Below the pieces are notes generated by a model. It did not search any database. It saw nothing but the letters and a program-made list of their open reading frames with translations, and was not told where the DNA came from. From Seonamhaeicola sp. S2-3 (GTDB lineage Bacteria; Bacteroidota; Bacteroidia; Flavobacteriales; Flavobacteriaceae), in the NCBI RefSeq assembly GCF_001971785.1, contig NZ_CP019389.1, positions 631,001-695,000 of the forward strand: a stretch of 64,000 nucleotides of DNA, read 5' to 3'. Below are positions 8,930-18,045 of the stretch, piece after piece (positions within the stretch are counted from its first letter, which is position 1; each line of letters begins with the position of its first letter). A program made the position numbers and the translations under genes.

Positions 8930-10405
8930 ATGAAATACAATAAATATTTAATTACCGTATTACTTTCAATCTCAATATTTTCATGTGAAGACTATTTAGA
9001 TTTGAAACCTATTTCAGAAGAAACAACTGGCAATGCTTATGAATCTGCCGGCCAGATTGAAGCCGCTCTTGTTGGAGCATACGAATCGTTTCAATCAGCA
9101 GAATATTATGTTTGGGACAATATTTTACTTCAAGATGTAAGATCTGATAATGCTTATGCAGGTGGAGATAATCCTGAAATTTTTCAATACGATTATTTGG
9201 AAATTACTCCAACCCATTCAAGATTATTTACACATTGGTCTAATTTGTATAATGCCATTTCTAAAGCCAATTTAGTGATTGAACGTGTGGATGGTATTTC
9301 AGATCCATTACTTACCGAAGAACGAAAACAACAAATTAAAGGTGAAGCTCTATTTCTTAGATCTTACCACTATTTTACATTAGTAAAACTTTGGGGAGGT
9401 GTCCCTTTAATTACAAATACCATCGTAGCCGTAGATCCTGAAAGTGTAAATATACCTAAATCTAGTGTTGAAGATATCTATTTACAAATTACAACCGATT
9501 TAGAAACTGCTGCTAGCCTATTGCCAGACACCTATGGTAATGATGCTAGTATCAATAAAGCCAGAGCAACTTCTGGAGCAGCACACGCACTAGCAGCCAA
9601 AGCATACGCGCAACAACCTACTCCTAATTATGATGCCGTATTAAATCATATTAATGCTGTAGAAAGTAGTGCCGCCAACTACACGCTGATAGATTACAAT
9701 AATCTTTTTGATGGCAATAATTATAATAATGCCGAATCTATTTTAGAAATTCAGTATTTAGGTGGTGTTGAAGGAAACTATGGCCCTCAACTACTATTAC
9801 CGCCATCCATCTCTGGCGACTCTTGGCGAAAATTTGTTACTCCTTCTCACGATTTAATAAATGCTTTTGACGAGCAAGGTGACAACGTTAGAAAAAACGC
9901 TTCTGTACTTTTTGAAGAAGTGCAATGGGTCGATGAATTTTGGGGTAATAATCAAGGTAGCGCTATTCCTTTTAGTTACAAATGGAAACATGCTGATGGT
10001 TGGGCTAGCGCTGACCGCCAATACCTGTTACGATATGGTGATATTGTTTTACTAAAAGCAGAAGCCCTCAACGAATTAGGACAATTAGAATCTGCAGCTA
10101 CCGAAGTGAATAGAATTAGAAACAGAGTGTCTTTACCAGACTTAACCCCAGAGCAAAAAAGCTCTCAAAGTGTACTAAGAACTACAATTTTAAAAGAACG
10201 CCGTTTAGAATTATTTCAAGAAGGACATCGTTGGGATGATTTGGTTAGATATAATGTTGCCGTATCTACAATGAATAATTTGGTTGAAATAGACTTAAGA
10301 AATAACAGCCCTGTAAATTATAATATGACAGAAGCAAAAATACTATTGCCAATTCCACAACAAGAATTAGATAGAAATACAGCATTGACTCAAAATCCTT
10401 TATAA
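8930..10405 (+). CDS. SusD/RagB-like substrate-binding lipoprotein
   Basis: This is the lid and glycan-binding partner of the SusC channel, displayed on the cell surface. The 491-aa length is typical. A lipoprotein signal ends at the lipobox cysteine in SIFSC (residue 19). The SusD fold is shown by the TPR-like helices (YNAISKANLVIERV, KGEALFLRSYHYFTLVKLWGGVPL) and by the conserved C-terminal stretch ERRLELFQEGHRWDDLVRY. It lies 17 bp after susC and 9 bp before the SusE/F-like gene. Confidence 0.95.
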   Translation: MKYNKYLITVLLSISIFSCEDYLDLKPISEETTGNAYESAGQIEAALVGAYESFQSAEYYVWDNILLQDVRSDNAYAGGDNPEIFQYDYLEITPTHSRLFTHWSNLYNAISKANLVIERVDGISDPLLTEERKQQIKGEALFLRSYHYFTLVKLWGGVPLITNTIVAVDPESVNIPKSSVEDIYLQITTDLETAASLLPDTYGNDASINKARATSGAAHALAAKAYAQQPTPNYDAVLNHINAVESSAANYTLIDYNNLFDGNNYNNAESILEIQYLGGVEGNYGPQLLLPPSISGDSWRKFVTPSHDLINAFDEQGDNVRKNASVLFEEVQWVDEFWGNNQGSAIPFSYKWKHADGWASADRQYLLRYGDIVLLKAEALNELGQLESAATEVNRIRNRVSLPDLTPEQKSSQSVLRTTILKERRLELFQEGHRWDDLVRYNVAVSTMNNLVEIDLRNNSPVNYNMTEAKILLPIPQQELDRNTALTQNPL

Positions 10406-10414
10406 AAAACAGTT

Positions 10415-12154
10415 ATGAAAAAAATATATAAACACCTTTTGTTTTTTGCTATAGCTTCTATGGCTATAACCGGATGCGAAAAGGATGAAAACATGCAACC
10501 CGAAGGTCAATGGGACTTAATCGCACCAACAATTACACTTCCAGCCGCAGATCAAAGTATTATACTAGATCAGGAAACACCTAACGAAACTATAACCTTT
10601 AGCTGGGAACCTGCAATTTCTACAGCAGGCTATGCCATTACTTATGCGGTAGTTATAGACACTTTAGGTTCCACTAATTTTGATACGCCAATTTATGAAG
10701 TCGCATCGAGCAATTCTGGGAGTAGCACATCAGCCGTGGTATCTTTCGCCGAAATAGATGAAGCCTTATCCGTTTCTGGCTATGCTGCAAACGAAAGCAC
10801 TCCATTAACATGGGCAGTAAAATCGATGAGTTTGAGTAAAACAGCTTATACTTCTCAACCCATAGACATCACACGTTTTGAAGATGAAATTATCCCAACC
10901 AGATTATACATTTCGGGTACAGCTACAGAAAATGCTAATAATTTGTCTGAAGCCATTCAACTAAAACGTTTAAATAATTCTGAAGGAAATCCTTCAAACA
11001 TACATGAAGTTTATACGAGCTTAACCGCAGGAAATTCGTTTAAATTTTATAGTGAAAATACTTTACCAGCACATCAATATGGCGGATCTGATGGAGAACT
11101 AGTTAAATCTGGATTACCAATAACAGTCACAGAAAATGGGGTTTATAGAATTACCGTAAATCTTGACGATAACACATATAGCCTATTAAAAATAGACTAT
11201 TGGAGCATGGTCGGCCAGCCAATTAATGGTGGTTGGGGAGGAGATGAACCACTCTCTTACCAAGGCAATAGTATTTGGAGTGCAACAATTGAACTTGTTG
11301 ATGTTGGCGGCTTTCTTTTCCGAGCAAATGGAGATTGGTCTTATTTATTAAAAAGCATCGTAGGCGAACCAAGTTCATTAATTATGGAATCTCAGGCGGC
11401 AGACCAAGGTGTCGAATTCGAAGATATTCAATCTACCCAATTAGGAACTTTCCTAGTCACTCTAGACCTATCTGCAAATGGTTACACCTACACGATTGAA
11501 GAAGACACCTCTACACCTCCTACTCCACTTACAACACCAGATCAATTGTATCTATTTGTAAATGGAAATATGATTGAAGAGCTTGCTAAGGATGGCGATA
11601 CATTTACCAATAGTACATACCTCGCTCTTCAGGTTGGAGATGTTGTCTCATTAAACACGACTTCAGATGGTTCTGGAGACGCATTTACAAGCGCAATGAG
11701 TATTGGGGCGACAACCTCACCAGATGCGGCTTTGGTTAGCGAAGGAGCAACATTAACGGCTGGTCTTGGAGACATTGTAGTTGATAGAGATCAAGCCTAT
11801 GGGTTTACAATCAATTTTGCGAATGCAAATTTTCAATGGAAATATTACAATTTATTCCTATTCCATTGGGATGAAATTAACCAAAGATGGGATGATAGAA
11901 ATGAGTTTTTAATGACTTATGTCCACCCTAACAGTTTTACGCTCACAGAAACACTTTCAGCAGATTATGACATGAAGTTTTTCTCACCATGGGATAATGA
12001 TTTCGGTTCTGAATCTCCAAACGAGCTATCTGGAACAATTACCAATGGTGGTGGTTCTAACATAAGAAATATATCTACAGGTGGCACTTATACAATTACA
12101 ACTACGATAAGTGACGATTACGCAACAGGTACCTACGAATTTGTAGCCCAATAA
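10415..12154 (+). CDS. SusE/SusF-like surface glycan-binding lipoprotein
   Basis: A 579-aa lipoprotein (lipobox AITGC, Cys21). An N-terminal immunoglobulin-like SusE domain follows (about 35-135; ITFSWEPA, YAVVID). A middle starch-binding-like region (about 160-330) has aromatic residues suited to sugar contact (WSMVGQPINGGWGG, FRANGDWSYL). A further beta-rich module lies at about 375-575. It probably holds glycan on the cell surface next to SusC/SusD. No catalytic motif is visible. Its place, fourth after the regulator, is usual for SusE-type proteins. The ligand is inferred from neighbouring enzymes only. Confidence 0.8.
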   Translation: MKKIYKHLLFFAIASMAITGCEKDENMQPEGQWDLIAPTITLPAADQSIILDQETPNETITFSWEPAISTAGYAITYAVVIDTLGSTNFDTPIYEVASSNSGSSTSAVVSFAEIDEALSVSGYAANESTPLTWAVKSMSLSKTAYTSQPIDITRFEDEIIPTRLYISGTATENANNLSEAIQLKRLNNSEGNPSNIHEVYTSLTAGNSFKFYSENTLPAHQYGGSDGELVKSGLPITVTENGVYRITVNLDDNTYSLLKIDYWSMVGQPINGGWGGDEPLSYQGNSIWSATIELVDVGGFLFRANGDWSYLLKSIVGEPSSLIMESQAADQGVEFEDIQSTQLGTFLVTLDLSANGYTYTIEEDTSTPPTPLTTPDQLYLFVNGNMIEELAKDGDTFTNSTYLALQVGDVVSLNTTSDGSGDAFTSAMSIGATTSPDAALVSEGATLTAGLGDIVVDRDQAYGFTINFANANFQWKYYNLFLFHWDEINQRWDDRNEFLMTYVHPNSFTLTETLSADYDMKFFSPWDNDFGSESPNELSGTITNGGGSNIRNISTGGTYTITTTISDDYATGTYEFVAQ

Positions 12155-12169
12155 AAAACGATAATAACG

Positions 12170-13615
12170 ATGAACATTAGTATAAATAGCACAAACATGA
12201 AATTAATTTTAATTCTTCTAACTTTTTTAGGAGTAGCACAAGGATGCGATGATACAGACAACACGTATTACCCTCCTCCAGAGCAATCAGAAGTGGGAGC
12301 AAAATACTATTTAACCACACCAGATCAGTCCAATTTATTAGCATTACAGACAAACAATATATTTCCATTAACCGATAATAACAATTTTACAATAAGTGTT
12401 TCTGAAAGTACCACCTATCAAGAAATGGATGGGTTTGGGTATACATTAACAGGAGGAAGTGCTGCGTTAATTAATGGTATGTCTACTTCTGCAAAAGAAA
12501 GCTTATTACAAGAGCTTTTTGGCACAGGTGAAAACAGTATCGGAGTCAACTATTTAAGAATTAGTATTGGATCCTCAGACTTAGATGCCACAACCTTTAG
12601 TTACAACGATTTACCTGCTGGACAAACCGATGAAGATTTAACTAACTTTTCATTGCAACCAGATATGGCTAATCTTATTCCCTTGTTAAAAGATATTACA
12701 GCCATAAATCCAAATATAAAAATTTTAGGTTCACCTTGGTCTGCTCCAACTTGGATGAAAACAAACGGCTCAACTATAGGAGGCGAACTCTTACCTCAAT
12801 ATTATGACACCTACGCGAACTACTTTGTAAAGTACATCCAAGGCATGGCTGCAGAAGATATTACTATTGATGCCATCACCATTCAAAACGAACCTGAGAA
12901 TCCATATAACAACCCAAGTATGGTGATGACTGCAGAACAGCAAAAAACCTTTATTCGCGATTATTTAGGACCAACATTTCAAGCAGAAAACATTGCCACT
13001 AAAATCATTCTGTTTGATCATAACTTAGATCACCCTGAATATCCGATTTCAATTTTAAATGATGCGGCTACTAAAAGTTATATCGACGGTTCTGCGTTTC
13101 ACTTATACGAAGGTAAAATCGATAATATGTCTTTAGTTCACAATGCGCATCCTGATAAAAATGTTTATTTCACAGAACAATGGATTCAAGCGCCTGGAGA
13201 TTTTTATTCAGATATAAGATGGCATATTAGAGAATTAATTGTTGGAGCACCAAGAAACTGGAGTAAAACTGTTTTAGAATGGAATTTAGCTGCAGATCCA
13301 AATAATAATCCACATACAGACGGTGGATGCACCGAATGCTTAGGCGCCATTACCATTGACGGAAATACTGTAGAAAGAAATCCTGCTTATTACATTATTG
13401 CTCATGCCTCAAAATTTGTTCCGGCTGGTTCTGTTAGAATAGAATCTAATTATTCTACAGAATTCCCAAATGTTGCTTATAAAACGCCTGAAGACAACAT
13501 TGTGGTCATTGTATTAAATAACTCTGATACACAAAAAACATTTAACCTAAACACACCTCAAGAACCCATTACAGCGATACTACCAGCTGGATCTGTTGGA
13601 ACCTTCGTATGGTAA
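12170..13615 (+). CDS. Glycoside hydrolase family 30 lipoprotein (first of two)
   Basis: A GH30 clan-A retaining beta-glycosidase. The acid/base Glu is in IQNEPEN (E241) and the nucleophile in VYFTEQW (E336), each at the end of a beta-strand as the family requires. GSPWSAPTWMKTNG is another GH30 signature. A small beta-sandwich closes the C-terminus. The lipobox cysteine (VAQGC, residue 26) suggests an outer membrane or surface lipoprotein. A second ATG at 12197 (MKLILILL) gives a more usual signal peptide and may be the true start. The likely substrate is a beta-1,6- or mixed beta-glucan such as laminarin side chains or pustulan; this is inferred from the family and the PUL. Confidence 0.9.
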   Translation: MNISINSTNMKLILILLTFLGVAQGCDDTDNTYYPPPEQSEVGAKYYLTTPDQSNLLALQTNNIFPLTDNNNFTISVSESTTYQEMDGFGYTLTGGSAALINGMSTSAKESLLQELFGTGENSIGVNYLRISIGSSDLDATTFSYNDLPAGQTDEDLTNFSLQPDMANLIPLLKDITAINPNIKILGSPWSAPTWMKTNGSTIGGELLPQYYDTYANYFVKYIQGMAAEDITIDAITIQNEPENPYNNPSMVMTAEQQKTFIRDYLGPTFQAENIATKIILFDHNLDHPEYPISILNDAATKSYIDGSAFHLYEGKIDNMSLVHNAHPDKNVYFTEQWIQAPGDFYSDIRWHIRELIVGAPRNWSKTVLEWNLAADPNNNPHTDGGCTECLGAITIDGNTVERNPAYYIIAHASKFVPAGSVRIESNYSTEFPNVAYKTPEDNIVVIVLNNSDTQKTFNLNTPQEPITAILPAGSVGTFVW

Positions 13616-13632
13616 ACTAAAGACACTACTTA

Positions 13633-15117
13633 ATGATGATAAAAAAATTCATACTCGGCTTAACCGGAATCCTACTAGCTTCATGCGCTAACAACGTAGA
13701 TAGTACTAAAACAAACTCAAACACAGAATCCAAAACTAAGAACAGTGAGGTTTTTACACCAACACAAGCCACACTGTATACCACGGCAGAAAACACAACA
13801 TTACGATTATCCAACCAAGGAGTATCATCATTTACCGAAGCCACACAGCCATTAGAAACCGATATTGCTGTATTTGTAAATCCTAATAAAAGTTTTCAAT
13901 CCTTTATTGGTATTGGTGGCGCAATCACAGATGCTTCTGCTGAAGTCTTTGCTAAATTAAGTGCTGATAAACAAAACGAATTGCTTAACGCGTATTATAG
14001 TGAAGATGGTATTAATTACAACATCATTAGAACCAGTATACACAGCAGTGATTTTGGCTCTAAAAGTTATACATACATTGAAGAAGGAGATGCCGATTTA
14101 AATACATTTTCTATTGAAGCCGATCGAAAATTTAGAATTCCTATGATAAAAAGAGCAACGGCATTAATCGGTGACGATTTAATATTTTACGCTAGTCCGT
14201 GGAGTCCTCCTGCTTTTATGAAAACCAATAAAAACATGCTTCAAGGTGGAAAATTACTACCAGAATACAATCAAAACTGGGCTAATTATTACGTGAAATT
14301 CATAGAAGCTTATGAAGCTGAAGGAATACCTGTTTGGGGAGTCACTCTTCAGAATGAACCAATGGCAACCCAACGTTGGGAATCTTGTATCTATACAGCT
14401 GAAGAAGAACGCGATTTTCTAAAAAATTATTTAGGCCCAACATTTGAAAAAGCCGGCTTAGGAGATAAAAATATTGTGGTTTGGGATCATAACAGAGATT
14501 TAATCTCACATCGTGCTAACGTTATTTTTGAAGATCCTGAAGCTTCTAAATACGCTTGGGGAATTGGATTTCACTGGTATGAAACTTGGACAGGCGGAGA
14601 CGCTAAATATGACAACCTAAGGAGTATTAACGAATCCTTTCCAGATAAAAATTTATTATTTACAGAAGGATGTCAAGAAAAATTTGACGCTACAGCGTAC
14701 CAAAGATGGTCTAACGCTGAACGTTACGGCAACTCTATGATTAACGATTTTAATCATGGCACAGTAGGTTGGACCGATTGGAATATACTATTAGATCATA
14801 CTGGCGGACCTAACCATGTTCAAAACTTCTGTTTTGCACCAATCCATGCAGATACTAGAACTAACGAACTGATTTATACACCTACCTATTATTATATAGG
14901 TCATTTTTCAAAATTCATTCAACCTGGCGCAAAACGTATTAGCACTACTACCAGTAGAAGTACTATTGAAAGTACTTCATTTCAAAATCCTGATGGCAAA
15001 ATTGTAACTGTTGTCATGAATAAAACAGAAGCACCTATTGACTATAAGCTAATCGTAGGCACACATGAAATTACATATAAAATTCTGCCCCATGCAATTC
15101 AATCTCTAATTTATTAA
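13633..15117 (+). CDS. Glycoside hydrolase family 30 lipoprotein (second of two)
   Basis: A second GH30 enzyme with both catalytic residues in place: E242 in LQNEPMA and E345 in LLFTEGC. ASPWSPPAFMKTN and the GIGGAITDA segment match the glucosylceramidase-like and beta-1,6-glucanase branches of GH30. The lipobox is LLASC (Cys18). The protein differs clearly from its neighbour, so this is not a recent duplication; the two probably differ in endo/exo action or linkage. The start is ATG ATG at 13633. It lies 17 bp after the first GH30 gene. Confidence 0.9.
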   Translation: MMIKKFILGLTGILLASCANNVDSTKTNSNTESKTKNSEVFTPTQATLYTTAENTTLRLSNQGVSSFTEATQPLETDIAVFVNPNKSFQSFIGIGGAITDASAEVFAKLSADKQNELLNAYYSEDGINYNIIRTSIHSSDFGSKSYTYIEEGDADLNTFSIEADRKFRIPMIKRATALIGDDLIFYASPWSPPAFMKTNKNMLQGGKLLPEYNQNWANYYVKFIEAYEAEGIPVWGVTLQNEPMATQRWESCIYTAEEERDFLKNYLGPTFEKAGLGDKNIVVWDHNRDLISHRANVIFEDPEASKYAWGIGFHWYETWTGGDAKYDNLRSINESFPDKNLLFTEGCQEKFDATAYQRWSNAERYGNSMINDFNHGTVGWTDWNILLDHTGGPNHVQNFCFAPIHADTRTNELIYTPTYYYIGHFSKFIQPGAKRISTTTSRSTIESTSFQNPDGKIVTVVMNKTEAPIDYKLIVGTHEITYKILPHAIQSLIY

Positions 15118-15135
15118 TTATTAAATCACATAATT

Positions 15136-16128
15136 ATGAAAAATAATTACGTTAATTATTTGGTGGCTTTTTTTGTATTGCTATCATATCAGACTTTTTC
15201 ACAAGTAGATGTCACCTTTAAAGTTGATATGTCTGCGGAGACAGTGAGTGCAGACGGAGTGCATGTTGTAGGATCTATAAACGGATGGAATACCACAAGC
15301 AATCCACTTACACAAGAGGGATCTACAAGTATTTATTCTGCCACGATACAAGTCAATCCTGGTTGGCATGAATTTAAATATTTAAATGGTAATGCTTGGG
15401 GAACAGAAGAAACCGCAAATTTACCATGTGCTGCGTCAAATGGTAACAGATTTCTCTATATTAACGAGTCGGGTGAAGCTGTAAATTTAACTCCAGTGCC
15501 ATTTGGTGGATGTAATGACGCCTCTACAGGGTTTACTACAACATTTAATATTGATTTATCTAGTGAATCTTCCATATCCGAAAATGGAGTTCATATGGCA
15601 GGATCATTAAATGGTTGGTCTACAGATAATTTACAGCTTATTAACCATACAGGAAGTATTTACAGTGTTGAACTTAGATTACCCACTCCATCAGATTACC
15701 CAGTAACTTACGAATATAAATACCTTAATGGTAATGTTTGGGGAACAGATGAAACACCAGATGCGTCATGTGAATATGTTGCAGAAAACAACAGACTCAT
15801 CACTGTAACTAGTTCGGGAAGCGTAATAAATGATGTCTTTAATGCTTGCAGTACCGTACTAGGTTTAGAGACTGTGAATGGTACAAACCCTTTACGATTA
15901 GTATACCATAAAAACACCAGATCGATTGAATTCTTAAATTTAGATACTACATCTAATATCACTTCCATACGCGTATTCGATATAAATGGCAGGCTCATTA
16001 AAAACATGCAGCAAGTAGAAACACTTTCAGACGAAAGTATAAGCTTTCAGTCGGATACAAATGGTATTTATTTTGTCCAGATTACTAATAATTCTTCGTC
16101 GACTGTTCAAAAAATTATAGTGTACTAA
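15136..16128 (+). CDS. Secreted two-module carbohydrate-binding-like protein with type IX sorting domain
   Basis: A 330-aa protein with a signal peptide ending near TFSQ (residue 22). Two tandem early-set modules follow, similar to glycogen/starch-binding CBM20/CBM48 folds (about 24-115 and 133-240). Both carry the motif GSxNGW and the pair EFKYLNGNxWGT / EYKYLNGNVWGT. The C-terminal 80 residues look like a type A type IX secretion tail (FDINGRLIKNM ... GIYFVQI ... VQKIIVY). There is no catalytic domain. The role is inferred: a soluble or surface glycan-binding protein for the PUL substrate, exported by the system that includes GldK-N. It is the last gene of the operon; a mobile element begins 8 bp after its stop. 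Confidence 0.75.
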   Translation: MKNNYVNYLVAFFVLLSYQTFSQVDVTFKVDMSAETVSADGVHVVGSINGWNTTSNPLTQEGSTSIYSATIQVNPGWHEFKYLNGNAWGTEETANLPCAASNGNRFLYINESGEAVNLTPVPFGGCNDASTGFTTTFNIDLSSESSISENGVHMAGSLNGWSTDNLQLINHTGSIYSVELRLPTPSDYPVTYEYKYLNGNVWGTDETPDASCEYVAENNRLITVTSSGSVINDVFNACSTVLGLETVNGTNPLRLVYHKNTRSIEFLNLDTTSNITSIRVFDINGRLIKNMQQVETLSDESISFQSDTNGIYFVQITNNSSSTVQKIIVY

Positions 16129-16136
16129 AATAAAAC

Positions 16137-16457
16137 GAATCAACCCCAAAAGTTGTGTGTAGACTGTGTAAATAGTTTAATTGTTGCCTTAAAATACAAC
16201 GTATTGAAACCTGCACTAGACTAGATATTTGATAGTATTTAATAATTTGTACAAAACGAAATCTCTAAACAGATGCTTAATAGGTATAGCGTATATACTA
16301 TATAGTAAAAGTATGTTACATCTATAAAAAGGGTATTAATAACTATTGTTAAACTAAAAGTGGTGTGATTTGTTTTGAGGGCTGTTCTAAATTAAGAATT
16401 CTTTCTCTTTAGATTAACGCAAATTTTTGCATAAAACACAACTTTTGGACATGATCC
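16137..16457. mobile_element. MITE-like non-autonomous element, 321 bp
   Basis: The segment is bounded by 22-bp inverted repeats matching at 18 positions (left begins GAATCAACCCC, right ends GGACATGATCC; both contain CCAAAAGTTGTGT). The same end sequence, GGATCAA..CAAAAGTTG, bounds the adjacent insertion sequence, so the element could be moved by that transposase. No gene is inside. It is separated from the insertion sequence by 8 bp (GTAAAAAC, 16458-16465). The 8 bp before the element (AATAAAAC) match this only partly, so a target duplication is uncertain. Confidence 0.65.
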
Positions 16458-16529
16458 GTAAAAACGGATCAATCTCAAAAGTTGGGTCTAAAGAGAAAAA
16501 TAATTTTCTTTGTACTTTAAATTATATTG

Positions 16530-16913
16530 ATGAATAAAGACACTGAGTTATCCTTGTTAAGTTTAATATTACCAGAAGGAATATTAGAGTATTTTGATAT
16601 TGTTGGATTCGATAAGAAGCCTATAAAGCATGTTTTATATGAGAACCGTCTAACGATATATTTGGAGGAGAAAAAACAAATACCATCTAAGTACAAGGAT
16701 TGCAAGTATAAAGCCAGTGGCTTCATGGAGCCTCGAATAATCGAGGATTATCCCGTTCGAGACAATCTACTATCATTAAATCTTAAACGAAGGCGTTGGG
16801 ACGTTCTACTTGATAAAAAGAGGATTAAAGTAAGTCGTGAATGGGATGAATTTATTGCACAGGGAACTCGAATATCAAAAGAGTTTGCTGCTTTTTTAAA
16901 AGAAATCGACTGA
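16530..16913 (+). CDS. Transposase N-terminal protein of the insertion sequence
   Basis: A 127-aa protein like the separate N-terminal region protein of ISAon1-type elements. It is basic (LNLKRRRWDVLLDKKRIKV) and probably joins in DNA binding at the inverted repeats. I chose the ATG at 16530; a TTG one codon earlier is possible. The frame stops at 16913. The next open frame is in +1 phase and opens at 16900, so the two overlap by 14 bp. A T6A4 run (16892-16901) lies at the overlap and might permit ribosomal frameshifting. Confidence 0.75.
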   Translation: MNKDTELSLLSLILPEGILEYFDIVGFDKKPIKHVLYENRLTIYLEEKKQIPSKYKDCKYKASGFMEPRIIEDYPVRDNLLSLNLKRRRWDVLLDKKRIKVSREWDEFIAQGTRISKEFAAFLKEID

Positions 16914-16956
16914 TAATACTGCTCTGAGCAGCCAACAACTTGGGCACCAGTATGGT

Positions 16957-17892
16957 ATGTCCGGAAAAAGGCTTCAAAGACATTATAAGGATCACTTAAG
17001 TGATTTTAAGCAATGGGAGCATAAGAGTCATGCTAAACAGTGGCTTGTTTTCCCTGAAAACTTAGGTTCTTATTTATCCATTGATGAGACAGCGCTGTCC
17101 AAGGGAGAGCTCTATACCATCATTACCAATAAGAAGGCCAAAGGAAAGAAAGGGGCTTTAGTTGGGATATTCCACGGAACTAAAGTGGAGCCTATTATCG
17201 AACAACTCTTGAAGATCCCAGCAAAGAAGCGTGCTAAAGTGAAAGAGATTACCTTAGACATGGCTAACTCTATGAAAACAATCTCCACTAAATGTTTCCC
17301 GAAAGCCATCCAAGTAACAGACAGGTTCCATGTACAGAAGCTGGCAATAGAGGCGCTCCAAGATCTTCGTATCAAATACCGATGGGAAGCTTTGGATCAA
17401 GAAAATGAACAGATAAAGCTATCTAGAGCTGCCGACAAAGAATTTAAACCTGTAACTTTTTCTAATGGTGATAGCTCAAAACAACTCCTGGCCAGGAGTA
17501 GATATCTACTGTATAAATCCCCAGATAAATGGACTCCAAATCAGAAAGAGAGGGGACAGATATTGTTTAATGAATACCCAGAATTAAAGAAAGCTTATGG
17601 ACTTGTTCAAGGCTTGAGGAATATTTTTAACCAAGCCATAGATATTAAAGTAGCTTACACCAAACTAGCCCACTGGTACAAAGATGTAGAGGAGTCTGGA
17701 TTTAAGAGCTTCCAAACGGTAGCCAATAGTATTACTTTAAATTACCGCTCTGTACTCAACTATTTTATAAACAGAAGTACTAATGCTTCAGCTGAATCCT
17801 TTAATGCCAAAGTAAAGGCTTTTAGATCTCAATTTAGGGGAGTCAGGAATACGGAATACTTCTTATATCGCTTGATTAAATTATATTCTTAA
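16957..17892 (+). CDS. ISL3-like DDE transposase, catalytic part
   Basis: The catalytic protein of the insertion sequence (311 aa from the ATG at 16957). Probable DDE residues are the Asp in LSIDET, the Asp in VTDRFHV and the Glu in NASAESFNAKVKAF, the last two typical of DDE_Tnp_ISL3. The open frame continues upstream to 16900 and encodes a helix-turn-helix-like stretch (LSSQQLGHQYGMSGKRLQR). The functional protein may therefore be a fusion to the preceding frame made by +1 frameshifting. The catalytic region looks intact, so the element may be active. Confidence 0.85.
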   Translation: MSGKRLQRHYKDHLSDFKQWEHKSHAKQWLVFPENLGSYLSIDETALSKGELYTIITNKKAKGKKGALVGIFHGTKVEPIIEQLLKIPAKKRAKVKEITLDMANSMKTISTKCFPKAIQVTDRFHVQKLAIEALQDLRIKYRWEALDQENEQIKLSRAADKEFKPVTFSNGDSSKQLLARSRYLLYKSPDKWTPNQKERGQILFNEYPELKKAYGLVQGLRNIFNQAIDIKVAYTKLAHWYKDVEESGFKSFQTVANSITLNYRSVLNYFINRSTNASAESFNAKVKAFRSQFRGVRNTEYFLYRLIKLYS

Positions 17893-17994
17893 AATGGTAA
17901 AAACCCAGATTTTGGACTTGATCCAATACTTCTTATATCGCTTGATTAAATTATATTCTTAAAATGGTAAAAACCCAGATTTTGGACTTGATCC
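17855..17994. repeat. Perfect 70-bp tandem duplication of the IS right end
   Basis: Positions 17855-17924 and 17925-17994 are identical. The unit starts AATACTTCTTATATCGC and ends GGACTTGATCC. It carries the last 12 codons and stop of the transposase plus the right inverted repeat. It gives the element two possible right ends. Confidence 0.95.
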
Positions 17995-18017
17995 ATTAAG
18001 AGGAAGAAAAACAAGAA

Positions 18018-18039
18018 TATTCTGTACCTATTCTGTACC
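18018..18039. repeat. 11-bp direct repeat beside the tRNA gene
   Basis: TATTCTGTACC occurs twice in tandem just before the tRNA terminator. It could be a relic of an integration site, but two copies of 11 bp are too little to decide. Confidence 0.4.
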
Positions 18040-18045
18040 CATACA

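Larger units (their letters stand above)
16466..17994 (+). mobile_element. ISL3-like insertion sequence (ISAon1-like), with duplicated right end
   Basis: The left inverted repeat is 16466-16487 and the right is 17903-17924; 17 of 22 positions match (both start GGATCAA reading inward). The basic element is thus 1,459 bp. A perfect 70-bp tandem copy of the right end (17855-17924 repeated as 17925-17994) extends it. It contains two open frames for the N-terminal and catalytic parts of the transposase. No clear target duplication is seen. Confidence 0.85.

Noticed and set aside
13633-15117. The two GH30 genes as a recent tandem duplication
   Set aside because: They share only family motifs; loops, lengths and flanking residues differ throughout.
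16458-16465. GTAAAAAC as an 8-bp target duplication of the insertion sequence
   Set aside because: The 8 bp after the right end (ATTAAGAG) do not match, and the bases before the MITE-like element match only partly.
16892-16898. Classic -1 slippery heptamer T TTT TTA joining the transposase frames
   Set aside because: A -1 shift leads to a stop at 16925-16927 and does not enter the second frame, which is in +1 phase.
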